Part shown: positions 33,403 to 42,800 of the stretch, piece by piece
Layout: the number at the start of each line of letters is the position of its first letter
How positions within the stretch are numbered: the stretch's first letter is position 1
From: Chryseosolibacter sp964438975
Lineage (GTDB): Bacteria > Bacteroidota > Bacteroidia > Cytophagales > Cyclobacteriaceae
Assembly: GCA_964438975.1 (NCBI GenBank)
Contig: CAYTMU010000015.1
Coordinates: forward strand, 10,843 to 74,842
DNA: 64,000 bases
Reading direction: 5' to 3'
Made by a program: the position numbers and the translations under genes
Notes under the pieces: generated by a model
Databases searched by the model: none
What the model saw: only the letters and a program-made list of their open reading frames with translations
What the model was told of the DNA's origin: nothing

Positions 33403-35850
33403 ATGAAGGTCCTGAAATTCGGAGGTAGCTCGGTTGCAACTCCGGCACGCATTAAATCGGTAATTGAGATCATCAAGTCGTATCCCCAAGATGATATCGC
33501 TGTCATTTTTTCGGCTTTTGGTGGAGTCACGGACGAACTTATTGCGATCAGCACGCTCGCACTCAGCGGTGATATGACGTACAAGCAACGCGTTGACGAT
33601 CTCGCCACCCGTCACCTCAAGGCAGTTAGAGAATTGATCGGTGTGCAGAAGCAAAGCGGTATTCTTGCGCAGGTCAAGATAAGGATGAACGAGTTGGACG
33701 ATGTCCTGCAAGGGGTCTTTCTCGTGAAAGAGCGCACCCTGCGGACGCTTGACTATATCATGAGCTTCGGAGAACAACTTTCGGCTTTTATCATTTCGGA
33801 AGCGATCAAAGACCGAGGTATGGCAGCTGCCTATCTGGATGCCCGGAAAGTAATCCGCACGGACAACAACTTCGGCTATGCCAAAGTTGATTTCGATGTA
33901 ACGAACGCCCAGGTCGCAGCTCATTTTTCAGAGCGTCGGCCTCTCCAGGTCATCACCGGATTCATCGGCTCCGCTGAAAGCGGAGAGACGACAACGCTCG
34001 GAAGAAGCGGCTCAGACTATACTGCGGCGATCTTTGCGGCAGCCTTGCAGACGGAAGCGCTCGAGATATGGACGGATGTCGATGGCATGATGACTGCCGA
34101 CCCGCGATTCGTGAAGAAGGCATTCACCGTGCCGGAGATGAGCTACGAGGAGGCGATGGAGCTTTCACACTTCGGTGCGAAGGTGATCTTCCCCGCTACC
34201 ATGCAACCGGCGATGGTCAACAAGATCCCTATATGGATCAAGAATACATTCAATCCCGAATTCAGGGGTACGCTCATTCATGCTCATTCGACCAACGGTA
34301 AATTGATCAAAGGAATATCGTCTATGAACGATGTGTCGCTGTTGAATATTCAGGGCAGCGGATTACTCGGTGTTGTCGGTGTTTCCATGAGACTATTTGC
34401 AACACTTGCCCGCGATCATATTAACGTTATCCTGATCAGCCAGGCTTCGTCAGAACATTCCATTTGTATCGCGATCGAGGGCCACAATGCACGTCGTGCC
34501 AAGCAGGCGATTGAACGCGAGTTTATACATGAGATACGAAACGAAGAGATCGATGAGGTGCAGGTTGAGAATGAACTTTCTATCGTCGCCGTTGTCGGCG
34601 ACGGGATGAAGCACAGCCCTGGAACAAGCGGACGGATGTTCGGAGGGCTGGGTAGGAATGGTATTAACGTAATGGCTATTGCTCAAGGCTCGTCCGAACG
34701 CAATATCTCGGCGGTTGTTCGTCAGTCTGATATCGCAAAGGCGCTGAATGCGCTTCATGAAGCTTTCTTCCTTTCGGATCGCAAGCTGATCAATATTTAC
34801 CTTGTGGGGACAGGTCTGATCGGAAACACGCTCATTCGTATGATGCAGGAGCAGTTCGATAAACTTGCCAGTGAGAACCTGCTCGAGGTCAATGTAGTGG
34901 CGGTTGCCAACAGCACGAAGATGTTATTCTCGGAAGATGCCCTGGCACTGGATACGTGCATTGATGCCATGAAACGGCACGGAGAACCGATGGACATGAG
35001 TGTGTTTGTCGATCGGATGAGTACTCTGAATAAGCCTAACAGCATTTTTGTCGACTGTACTTCCAGTGAAGAGGTGACCGATCATTACGCAGCGATCCTG
35101 GAAGCAAGCATTTCAATCGTTACACCGAATAAGAAGGCGAACTCTGGCGCATATGAGAAATATCAACTCCTGCGCTCCATCGGGTTTCGTCGCGGTGTGC
35201 GTTTCTTTTACGAGACGAACGTTGGCGCCGGCCTGCCGGTTATCAATACACTGAACGACTTGTTGCTCAGTGGCGACAAAGTGATCAGTATCGAAGGCGT
35301 GTTAAGCGGAACGCTGAATTATATCTTTAGCTCTTTCGCCGAGGGCAAAAAGTTCAGTGAAGTCGTCGCGGAAGCAAAGATGAAGGGTTACACCGAGCCG
35401 GACCCGCGCGATGATTTGAGTGGAATGGATGTCGCTCGGAAAATTCTCATTCTTTCTCGGGAGGCTGGACTATCGCTCGAACTCGGAGATATAGGGATCC
35501 AGAACCTCGTCCCGGAAGACTGCCGAGACGCGAAATCAGTCGACGATTTCTTGGCTGCGCTCGAAAAGCACGACAATGCTTTCGAGCAACTCCGGGCGGA
35601 CGCATCGGCCCGGAAGGAGAAGCTGCGTTATATGGCAGTGCTCCGGGATGGTAAAGTTGATGTGCGTCTCGACACTGTGAACGAGCAACACCCGTTCTAT
35701 TCGTTGTCGGGGAGCGACAACATTATTCTCTTGACAACTGAACGTTATAACGACCGTCCGATGGTCATACGCGGGCCCGGTGCGGGGGCGGAGGTAACAG
35801 CGGCGGGTGTGTTTGCGGATATCATTAGGATTGGCCATTATGCACGCTGA
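33403..35850 (+). CDS. thrA: Bifunctional aspartate kinase / homoserine dehydrogenase
   Basis: Catalyses the first and third steps from aspartate to threonine and methionine. 815 residues. The kinase starts MKVLKFGGSSVATPARI, with RSGSDYTAAIFAAAL near 203. Two ACT-type regulatory segments follow (about 310-460, including GSGLLGVVGVSMRLF and SIVAVVGDGM). The dehydrogenase starts near 462 with the NAD(P) motif NIYLVGTGLIGNTLI and includes NVGAGLPVINTLNDLLLSGD and GVLSGTLNYIFS. The ACT domains suggest feedback inhibition by threonine. First gene of thrABC, behind the leader peptide. Confidence 0.97.
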   Translation: MKVLKFGGSSVATPARIKSVIEIIKSYPQDDIAVIFSAFGGVTDELIAISTLALSGDMTYKQRVDDLATRHLKAVRELIGVQKQSGILAQVKIRMNELDDVLQGVFLVKERTLRTLDYIMSFGEQLSAFIISEAIKDRGMAAAYLDARKVIRTDNNFGYAKVDFDVTNAQVAAHFSERRPLQVITGFIGSAESGETTTLGRSGSDYTAAIFAAALQTEALEIWTDVDGMMTADPRFVKKAFTVPEMSYEEAMELSHFGAKVIFPATMQPAMVNKIPIWIKNTFNPEFRGTLIHAHSTNGKLIKGISSMNDVSLLNIQGSGLLGVVGVSMRLFATLARDHINVILISQASSEHSICIAIEGHNARRAKQAIEREFIHEIRNEEIDEVQVENELSIVAVVGDGMKHSPGTSGRMFGGLGRNGINVMAIAQGSSERNISAVVRQSDIAKALNALHEAFFLSDRKLINIYLVGTGLIGNTLIRMMQEQFDKLASENLLEVNVVAVANSTKMLFSEDALALDTCIDAMKRHGEPMDMSVFVDRMSTLNKPNSIFVDCTSSEEVTDHYAAILEASISIVTPNKKANSGAYEKYQLLRSIGFRRGVRFFYETNVGAGLPVINTLNDLLLSGDKVISIEGVLSGTLNYIFSSFAEGKKFSEVVAEAKMKGYTEPDPRDDLSGMDVARKILILSREAGLSLELGDIGIQNLVPEDCRDAKSVDDFLAALEKHDNAFEQLRADASARKEKLRYMAVLRDGKVDVRLDTVNEQHPFYSLSGSDNIILLTTERYNDRPMVIRGPGAGAEVTAAGVFADIIRIGHYAR

Positions 35851-35851
35851 T

Positions 35852-36781
35852 ATGAAAAGCATTCGAGCATTTGCACCGGCTACTGTAGCGAACGTCTCGT
35901 GCGGATTCGACGTATTCGGATTCGCTGTCGAGCATCCGGGAGATGAGGTGATACTCACTCTCAGCGAGACGCCAGGAGTGCGCATAAATAAGATAGAAGG
36001 GGACGATGGGCGATTGCCACTCGAACCGGAGCGGAACACGGCAGGGGTTGCTGTGCTGGAGTTCCTGCGTACGATTGGCAGTGATCAGGGAGTTGATATC
36101 GTTCTGAAGAAGAACCTTCCACTCGGAAGCGGCATGGGATCGAGCGCGGCCAGCTCGGTCGCGGCGCTGGTTGCTATCAATCGGCTGATGGGTGATCCTT
36201 TCGAAAAGAAGGAACTCCTTCCGTTCGCGATGGAAGCCGAGCGGATCGCATGCGGGTCGGCGCATGCGGATAATGTAGCCCCGGCGTTACTCGGTGGATT
36301 CGTTCTCATTCGCGGTTATGATCCGCTTGATGTCGTAGACATCCCTACACCGGAGCTTTATTGTACACTGATTCATCCTCATCTGGAGTTAAATACACAG
36401 GACTCAAGGCAGGTGCTGCGGATGAATATTTCGCTGAAGGATGCTGTGACGCAGTGGGGAAATATCGCAGGACTGGTTGCCGGTCTGATGAAGTCTGACT
36501 ATGGACTGATCAGCCGTTCGCTTAAGGATGTTATCGCAGAGCCGATCCGGTCCTTGCTGATACCCGGTTTTGACCACATCAAAGAGAAAGCTCGTGAGAG
36601 CGGCGCGCTGGGGTCTGGCATTTCAGGATCAGGTCCGACCATCTTTGCCTTGTCAGCAGACCTGACGGTCGCACGTCAGGTCGGCCAGACGATCAGCGAT
36701 GAGTTTGCCCGGATTCACCTGAACAGCGAGGTATTTGTTTCCCCTATCAACTTGAAAGGGGCGATCGTCTTGACACCATGA
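35852..36781 (+). CDS. thrB: Homoserine kinase
   Basis: Phosphorylates homoserine for threonine synthase; GHMP kinase family, cytoplasmic, 309 residues. The ATP-binding motif is LPLGSGMGSSAASSVAAL near residue 87, and FAPATVANVSCGFDVFGFA opens the protein. GSGISGSGPTIFALS is the C-terminal GHMP motif. The start at 35852 lies one base after the thrA stop; an ATG four codons earlier (35840) overlaps thrA by 11 bases and is also possible. Translation is probably coupled to thrA. Confidence 0.95.
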   Translation: MKSIRAFAPATVANVSCGFDVFGFAVEHPGDEVILTLSETPGVRINKIEGDDGRLPLEPERNTAGVAVLEFLRTIGSDQGVDIVLKKNLPLGSGMGSSAASSVAALVAINRLMGDPFEKKELLPFAMEAERIACGSAHADNVAPALLGGFVLIRGYDPLDVVDIPTPELYCTLIHPHLELNTQDSRQVLRMNISLKDAVTQWGNIAGLVAGLMKSDYGLISRSLKDVIAEPIRSLLIPGFDHIKEKARESGALGSGISGSGPTIFALSADLTVARQVGQTISDEFARIHLNSEVFVSPINLKGAIVLTP

Positions 36782-38094
36782 AATACTACAGCACGCATAA
36801 CAGAGCCCTCACTGCCTCGCTGAAGGACGCGGTTTTACAGGGTCTCGCCCCGGATAACGGACTCTACATGCCGGAGAGGATACCGGTACTTCCGCCAGAA
36901 TTTTTCGAACGCATCCACGAGATGGACTTTCAACCCATAGCCTTATCGGTAGCGCGTGCGTTCACGGAGGGAGATGTTCCGGAAGAGGAACTGAAACGCA
37001 TCATCGCACATACGCTGACCTTTGATGCTCCGCTTGTGAGCATTGAAGACGGTATCAGTGCGCTGGAGTTGTTTCACGGTCCGACCATGGCTTTCAAGGA
37101 TTTTGGCGCACGCTTTATGTCGCAGTTACTGAGGTACTTTGCCGCCCAGGTCGATCGCGAGATAGTGATCCTGGTCGCCACTTCCGGTGATACGGGCAGT
37201 GCGGTTGCAAATGGTTTTCTCGGCGTCGACGGTATTCGGGTGATCGTATTATATCCGTCGGGGAAGGTAAGCGAAGTTCAGGAGAAGCAATTCACGACAC
37301 TCGGTCATAACATCACAGCACTTGAGGTTAGCGGAACCTTTGATGATTGCCAGCGCCTGGTAAAAACGGCATTTGCAGACGCAGATCTTCGCGACCGGTA
37401 TTTCCTTACTTCGGCGAACTCGATCAACATCGCGCGCCTGATCCCTCAGTCGTTTTATTACTTCTACGCATACGCTCGGCGCCTGCACCGGGAGAAACCC
37501 GTGGTCTTTTCGGTGCCGAGTGGAAATTTCGGAAATCTGACTGCGGGTCTGTTCGCAAAGCGCATAGGTCTGCCAGTTGCGCGTTTCGTAGCGGCCACCA
37601 ATATCAACGATGTCGTACCGGAATATCTCCGGGAGGGGATCCTGACGACGCGCCCATCAGTTCACACGGTGAGCAACGCCATGGATGTTGGGAGTCCCAG
37701 CAACTTCGCCCGTATGATGGACTTGTATGACAATGATATTGAAGCCGTGCGATGTGATATCGCGGGATATGCATTCACAGATCGCGAGACGAAAGCGGCA
37801 ATTGCGCGCGTGTCGCGGGAGGCGGGGTATGTTCTCGACCCACACGGTGCGGTTGGTTATCTCGGTCTGAAAAAATTCCTGACGGATTCAAAGTTGGATG
37901 TCAACGGGATCTTTCTCGAGACAGCTCATCCGGCGAAATTCCGCGAAGTCGTTGAAGAGGCGTTGGGATCTTCTGTCTCCCTGCCTGATACCCTCGCGCG
38001 ATTCGCGAAGGGTACCAAACGAACGGTCCCGACCTCTGCTGATTACCAGGACTTCAAGAAATTACTGGTCGATCAACTCCCCGGTAAAAGCTAA
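36778..38094 (+). CDS. thrC: Threonine synthase
   Basis: A PLP enzyme converting O-phosphohomoserine to threonine; 438 residues. The PLP lysine is K107 in HGPTMAFKDFGARF, with the phosphate-binding TSGDTGSAVANGF further on and SVPSGNFGNLTAGLFAKR downstream. The N-terminal YYSTHNRALTASLKDAVLQG is the usual start. Its ATG overlaps the thrB stop (ATGA). Its own stop overlaps the stop codon of the convergent pcm gene, so no terminator fits between them. Confidence 0.96.
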   Translation: MKYYSTHNRALTASLKDAVLQGLAPDNGLYMPERIPVLPPEFFERIHEMDFQPIALSVARAFTEGDVPEEELKRIIAHTLTFDAPLVSIEDGISALELFHGPTMAFKDFGARFMSQLLRYFAAQVDREIVILVATSGDTGSAVANGFLGVDGIRVIVLYPSGKVSEVQEKQFTTLGHNITALEVSGTFDDCQRLVKTAFADADLRDRYFLTSANSINIARLIPQSFYYFYAYARRLHREKPVVFSVPSGNFGNLTAGLFAKRIGLPVARFVAATNINDVVPEYLREGILTTRPSVHTVSNAMDVGSPSNFARMMDLYDNDIEAVRCDIAGYAFTDRETKAAIARVSREAGYVLDPHGAVGYLGLKKFLTDSKLDVNGIFLETAHPAKFREVVEEALGSSVSLPDTLARFAKGTKRTVPTSADYQDFKKLLVDQLPGKS

Positions 38095-38738
38095 TTCCAG
38101 CCCTCTTTTCCCAACAACGGGACGAACGCGAAATGGTCGAACTCTTCGCGGAAGAGTTTGTCACCCTTCCGCCGGATCCGGAGCATCTTCTGGCGTTCCC
38201 GGTCGCCGACTGGAATTACGAGGATACCTCCATCTGCCAGCTGTTCGGTCAGGGCTGTCGGTACGACCGGCGCACCGGCTGTTACGATAATTTTATCGTA
38301 GGGAGCTTTCGTGGGTAATCCTTTGGAACCGTCGCCGTGAAAGAAATAGGGACTGTAGCCCACCTGAGGGAGAAAGGTCTTTACCGTTTCGTAGAGCTTT
38401 CGGTTGTACTCGATAGTGTAGACTTTTGCCCCCATTTCGAGCAGGACGCAAGCTTGGTACCCCGAACCCGTTCCAACTTCCAGCACCTTATCGCCGGGCT
38501 TGATTTCCAGCTTTTCAGTCTGGAAAGCGACCGTGTAGGGTTGCGAAATTGTTTGCCCTTCCCCAATTGGGAAAGCTTTATCCTGGTAGGCGTGCTCCAA
38601 AAGCGCATTGTCAAAAAACACATGGCGTGGCACTTTTGCTATAGCCGCCAGGACACGGGCATCCGAAATCCCTTTTTTTTCCAGGGTTTTGACCAATTTG
38701 TTGCGCAACCCGCGTTGCTTGTAATTGTCTTCAAACAT
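38091..38738 (-). CDS. pcm: Protein-L-isoaspartate O-methyltransferase
   Basis: Repairs isoaspartyl residues in aged proteins by AdoMet-dependent methylation; 215 residues. AdoMet motif VLEVGTGSGYQACVLLEMG near residue 82, preceded by the conserved IGEGQTISQPYTVAFQTE, and ITVTAGAP-type motif II as KIIVTAGAPVVPTALTEQL. No signal peptide, so cytoplasmic. Convergent with thrC with overlapping stop codons. Confidence 0.95.
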   Translation of the reverse strand: MFEDNYKQRGLRNKLVKTLEKKGISDARVLAAIAKVPRHVFFDNALLEHAYQDKAFPIGEGQTISQPYTVAFQTEKLEIKPGDKVLEVGTGSGYQACVLLEMGAKVYTIEYNRKLYETVKTFLPQVGYSPYFFHGDGSKGLPTKAPYDKIIVTAGAPVVPTALTEQLADGGILVIPVGDRERQKMLRIRRKGDKLFREEFDHFAFVPLLGKEGWN

Positions 38739-38878
38739 GCTATTTTGACACTAAAAAGCCATTTTTTCAGGCTCGACAAACTTTCCAGAATTCCTTAGGA
38801 AAATTCAGGCGAATGCCCTTACTTTAAAGTCCTCTCCAAACACAGTGAATAAAGCTGTTTGCCATAGCGTTTCTCTGT

Positions 38879-38944
38879 GAACCTGCTCCTGATAGTAATT
38901 TGGGTAAAACCTCATTACTTCAAGGGCAGGGATAGGAGAGGTTC
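38879..38944. other. Strongly structured inverted repeat of unknown role
   Basis: Four nested stems line up in order: GAACCT / AGGTTC, CTCCT / AGGAG, AGTAAT / ATTACT and GGGT / ACCT, closing on an AAA-type loop. It lies between the phosphotriesterase-like gene stop and the pcm start. No U-run follows on the minus strand, so it is not a typical terminator. It could be a processed RNA element or a degenerate repeat. I see no gene in 38739-38972. Confidence 0.55.
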
Positions 38945-38972
38945 CAAATCGGGAATTTCATTTCCATCTCTA

Positions 38973-40028
38973 TTATCTCCGTTTTTTTCCAAGTTTTCTT
39001 ACACCAATCGCATACGCGACGGAGGGATTGCTCACAATAAGCTGCATGATCTCGGACTCTGTGAAGCCTTCCTGCTCCAGCGCCGGGATCATCTTTCTGA
39101 ACAGCGTAGTGTAGGGCGTAAGATCGCCGCCGTCTTCTTTTGCGGGATCATACCATCCCGCATCGTGTGAAAGCAGTACACGGTGAAGGCAATTCTCTCG
39201 TTTTAACAACAGCAGTGCCGACACATAGCGGTCAACGTTGTGATCGCGCAGTCCGTCCAGGCTGATCCAGGCTCCCTCACGCGCAGCGCGGATATACTCT
39301 TTGTGGTCGTCTTCGTTCTGAGCATGTACCCATACGAAGGCGGAAGGATCGATCCGTCTCGATTTGAGTACTTCGATCTGTTCGAATGCTGGCTGCGCAC
39401 CACCGGTGTGCGACGCGATCGTCAAACCTGTCTTGAGATGAGCGAGTGCGGCAGCCTGAATGAGCTTGAGTGAAATATCCGAAAGATGATCGGGACTAAC
39501 ACTGATCTTGATGAACCCCGGTTTTATCGGTGTGTTGTCAATGCCGCGGTGCCACTCAACCTGCCATCGCTGTGCAAGCTGTTCCGCCGTCTCGCGGAAT
39601 ACATGATCCGGCAGGAATTTATGATCAGATCCACCGTAGTAGCCGGTATTGGTGATGATGTGCAGACCGGTCTTTGCCGAGAGCTGTTTGAGAAGCCCGA
39701 CATCGCGGCCGAGGTAATTCGGCGTGCAGTCGATGAACGTCTGGCAACCAGCGTTCCGGGCTTCATTCAGATACGGAAGGACCTTTTCAATTACATGCTC
39801 GCGATCCCATCTCGGTGGATTGACGTCCGCTGCTCCGATGAAGTCGACGAGTACGTGTTCATGAGGTAACGTCTGGCCCATCGCGGCCGCATCAATCAGG
39901 CCGTTAACTGTCATCACGCGCTGTCGTCTCCGCGCAGCCGTTGCCGAAACCGGCACAAACAACGCACTGCTGATGAGCATCAATCGGTTGAGGAATGAGC
40001 GTCGCGTATATGAAATGACGTGTTTCAT
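38973..40028 (-). CDS. Exported phosphotriesterase-family hydrolase
   Basis: A 351-residue amidohydrolase-superfamily protein. The first metal pair is H56 and H58 in LPHEHVLVD. The bridging lysine is probably that of GFIKISVSPDH. ASHTGG and FVWVHAQNEDD supply later histidines, and SHDAGWY the late aspartate. The N-terminus YTRRSFLNRLMLISSALFV looks like a twin-arginine signal, so it is probably exported folded. The family includes lactonases and phosphotriesterase-like enzymes; the substrate cannot be inferred. The ATG at 40028 is chosen because the signal begins there. Confidence 0.87.
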   Translation of the reverse strand: MKHVISYTRRSFLNRLMLISSALFVPVSATAARRRQRVMTVNGLIDAAAMGQTLPHEHVLVDFIGAADVNPPRWDREHVIEKVLPYLNEARNAGCQTFIDCTPNYLGRDVGLLKQLSAKTGLHIITNTGYYGGSDHKFLPDHVFRETAEQLAQRWQVEWHRGIDNTPIKPGFIKISVSPDHLSDISLKLIQAAALAHLKTGLTIASHTGGAQPAFEQIEVLKSRRIDPSAFVWVHAQNEDDHKEYIRAAREGAWISLDGLRDHNVDRYVSALLLLKRENCLHRVLLSHDAGWYDPAKEDGGDLTPYTTLFRKMIPALEQEGFTESEIMQLIVSNPSVAYAIGVRKLGKKRR

Positions 40029-40111
40029 GTCGGAGATGCAAATTCCGCTTTTATTTGCTGACAATGAATTTCGCGGAGGGAAATTTGTCCATGCAGATGA
40101 ATTTGCGTGGA

Positions 40112-42799
40112 TCAGAACCCGATGAGCACGAATGGCGCCCAATAGAAAGGGGCGGCATATCGTTTGTCGGATGCCATCGCGAGTTTTGCCTGTCGGAGCG
40201 CATGGCTGTAGTTCTCCTTATCGAGGCTGACAAGTTCCTGATAGAAATTCTTCATCAGTATCGCAGTGGACTCATCCGCGACGCTCCAGAATGACACAAT
40301 GACGTTCTGCGCGCCTGCGTAAACCAACGCACGCGAAAGGCCTATGACACCTTCGCCGCCGACGATCTTGCCCAGACCGGTTTGGCATGCTGACAAGGTG
40401 ACGAGCCCTGCATTCAATTCCAGGTTGTAGATCTCTCCTGCGAACAGATCGCCGTCTTCTTCGTCGTCTTGTTGCAGGAAGATCCTTGACAGTTCAGGAC
40501 GATACTCGTCTACTATCCCATGCGTTGCGAAATGCAGGTAACGGAAGTCTTTCAACGCACCAGACTTGATCTGTTGTTCGGCTGCCTGGTTGCGTACGAG
40601 TATCGAGGTTGCCAGTTTTTTCCTTGTGAACAGCTCCGAAATTTCACGTATCTCCTGCTCGGTGCCCGGGAGGTCTGCAAGGCTGGCGTGGTGTGGAAAC
40701 TGCATTGGCGCACAAAGCAGAATGGAGGGTTGGGCTGTAATATTTTCCATTTGCTGCTTTCGTGCTAACAAACCTGCCGAGAATTCGTAGCGCACACGGT
40801 ACTTTCTTATCAAATACGGAAGTGAGCCGTGATCCAGAGTCTCGTGTGTTTTCGCCGTCAACATGGCTTCGAATGGAATCATTCCGAGTTGGCCGGTAGG
40901 GAGGATCACGAGGTCGGTGATCGACTTCGAAAGACGGGGTATCAGCAATCGACCCAGTTCATACGCGGATGTTCTGAAAGCATTATCATCCTGAAAGTAT
41001 GCGCCGTTCCGAAATCCGTTGACATAGCGGTCGAAGTTCTCGGTCAGGGGTTTCTGCCATATCTTGTATTGATTGTTTTGCAGCAGAAATGTGTAGAGTT
41101 GCCCATTTCTAGCATCGATGAAGTAGCTGATCAGGGCTGTATGCGCAGGGAGTAATGCCCGAATCTGCGTCGTGGTCGGTGCCGCGACATTGAATTTGAG
41201 ATTGAAATAGGAGGGGTAATCCCGCTCCAGTGCTTCTATAAAGACATCGTACTTCCTTCGCAGGTCGAATGCGGTCTTGCGCAGGTTTTGTTCTTCCTCG
41301 ACGGAAGGTGTTTCTGCGAGTTGGCGCGCCACTACAGCCAGAGCAGATTTGAGTTCCCGTTCCTCTTCGAGCAAGGTAGCCGGTACTCCGGCAAAAGACT
41401 TCGCGTCTGTATCCGAAATCGCCTCCAGCAAGACGGCAGCTTTGCTCTTCTCCGCGAAATAGAATGCTTTTTCGTAATACGCTTCCTTCCGAAATGCACT
41501 TATCGCTGCCTGGTAGGAGATCCTCACGCCGTCCGCATAGACTTCCTCCGCCATCGAACCCAAGGTTAGTTTGTCGTTTTCATTCGTGGTGTGATGTCGG
41601 AGTTGGTCGATGAGTGAGTCGCAGCGCGCAAGTGTCTGCAGGGCTTCCTGCAAGTCGGAGAACTTTAGCGACTTCCTCGTATAGCGTGTCTCGAAGGCCT
41701 GTGCTTTGAAGAGCAACGTGTGGAGCAGTACCGTGCCGTTGTAGTAGTCGCGCAAGGGCGGGTCAACTGTGACGTCGTTGTTGTAGAAGTCAGGCAGATT
41801 TGCCTGCAATGCTGCCTGGTAGTATTTCAAAGCATCATCAAAATCATCTTGTGCCAGACGAAGGTTACCCATCGCATTGAGAACGGATGAGACCTCCGGA
41901 TGCCTGGCACCATAGTAGTCCTTGTACATTTTTAAGGCCTGCTCGTAGAACCGCATTGCGCTTTCCTGGTCATTGAGTCGAAGGTAGGTCAGCCCTAAGT
42001 TGTAGAGAGCGATGGCTTTGGTAGGGTGGGCCTGCGAGTAAACGCTGTTGGATATCTTCAAGGCGGTTTCAAAGTTGGCGACAGCATCGCCAAAGAGTTC
42101 AAGATCGCGGTAGAGGATACCGGTGTTGATGCCCGACAGGGCGATGCGCACATCCTCATCGCCGTAGAGTTTGTGATACAGAGTATGTGCTTGTTCGTAG
42201 TAGTCGAGCGCTCGGTCCTTGTCGGCCTGGCTATAGGCGAGTCCCAGGTCGTTATAGGTTGCGGCTACCCACGCTTCTCGATTCTTCGGCAGTTCCTGGC
42301 GAATGGCCAGTGCGCGGTGGAGTTCGTTTTGTGCTTCCGCGTACTTTCCCTGACTCATGAACGCGAGCCCGAGATATGCGTGTGTGTTTGCACTCAGTAC
42401 CCCATGGGTGCCAGCGTGGCCGCCAAGCGTTTCCAATGCCTGGTTCAGCAGTTCTTCAGCGCGGTCAAACCGCCCGCGGTTGAGTTGCAGGAATCCGAGA
42501 TTGGTTCGCGTCACGGCGTCTGCAATGGGGTCGGGTTTGCGCTTGAGTTGAGCCTCGACATCACGCAGAACCTGCTCCGCTTGCTGCAGTTCACCCAGTC
42601 GCATCAGTGCTTCCGCTTTTTTGTTTGCCAGCACGGGAGAAGCAGAGCGCTTGCCCTGCTGATCAATTAGCTGGACAGCCTCGTGAAACTTTGAGCGGAG
42701 GAGGAGTTCGTCCACGCTTCCAATCAGGGCGCTGTCGTCCTGTGCCAGTGCTGTCGAGCAGGCCAGGAGTATTATTAAGTAAGGCAGGCCTCTGATCAT
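40112..42799 (-). CDS. Secreted TPR-repeat protein with CHAT protease domain
   Basis: 895 residues. Signal peptide about 1-19 (LPYLIILLACSTALA). Then about eight tetratricopeptide repeats to residue 430, for example KAEALMRLGELQQAEQVLRD, AHAYLG-type units and ALYNLGLTYLRLNDQESAMR. A helical linker follows (about 470-570). The C-terminal CHAT domain (about 620-895) has the caspase-like pair: His near 760 in LHFATHGIVDE and Cys near 803 in LSACQTGLG, plus VIGLSRALVYAGAQNVIVSFW. CHAT domains are clan CD cysteine proteases, best known inside cells. Here the signal peptide puts it in the envelope. It starts one base after a putative outer-membrane barrel gene, so the two are coupled. Confidence 0.88.
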   Translation of the reverse strand: MIRGLPYLIILLACSTALAQDDSALIGSVDELLLRSKFHEAVQLIDQQGKRSASPVLANKKAEALMRLGELQQAEQVLRDVEAQLKRKPDPIADAVTRTNLGFLQLNRGRFDRAEELLNQALETLGGHAGTHGVLSANTHAYLGLAFMSQGKYAEAQNELHRALAIRQELPKNREAWVAATYNDLGLAYSQADKDRALDYYEQAHTLYHKLYGDEDVRIALSGINTGILYRDLELFGDAVANFETALKISNSVYSQAHPTKAIALYNLGLTYLRLNDQESAMRFYEQALKMYKDYYGARHPEVSSVLNAMGNLRLAQDDFDDALKYYQAALQANLPDFYNNDVTVDPPLRDYYNGTVLLHTLLFKAQAFETRYTRKSLKFSDLQEALQTLARCDSLIDQLRHHTTNENDKLTLGSMAEEVYADGVRISYQAAISAFRKEAYYEKAFYFAEKSKAAVLLEAISDTDAKSFAGVPATLLEEERELKSALAVVARQLAETPSVEEEQNLRKTAFDLRRKYDVFIEALERDYPSYFNLKFNVAAPTTTQIRALLPAHTALISYFIDARNGQLYTFLLQNNQYKIWQKPLTENFDRYVNGFRNGAYFQDDNAFRTSAYELGRLLIPRLSKSITDLVILPTGQLGMIPFEAMLTAKTHETLDHGSLPYLIRKYRVRYEFSAGLLARKQQMENITAQPSILLCAPMQFPHHASLADLPGTEQEIREISELFTRKKLATSILVRNQAAEQQIKSGALKDFRYLHFATHGIVDEYRPELSRIFLQQDDEEDGDLFAGEIYNLELNAGLVTLSACQTGLGKIVGGEGVIGLSRALVYAGAQNVIVSFWSVADESTAILMKNFYQELVSLDKENYSHALRQAKLAMASDKRYAAPFYWAPFVLIGF

Positions 42800-42800
42800 A

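Noticed and set aside
38879..38944. TPP or SAM riboswitch
   Set aside because: GAACCTGCTCCTGAT resembles a piece of the TPP motif, but the CTGAGA box and the second conserved helix are missing, and no thiamine gene follows.
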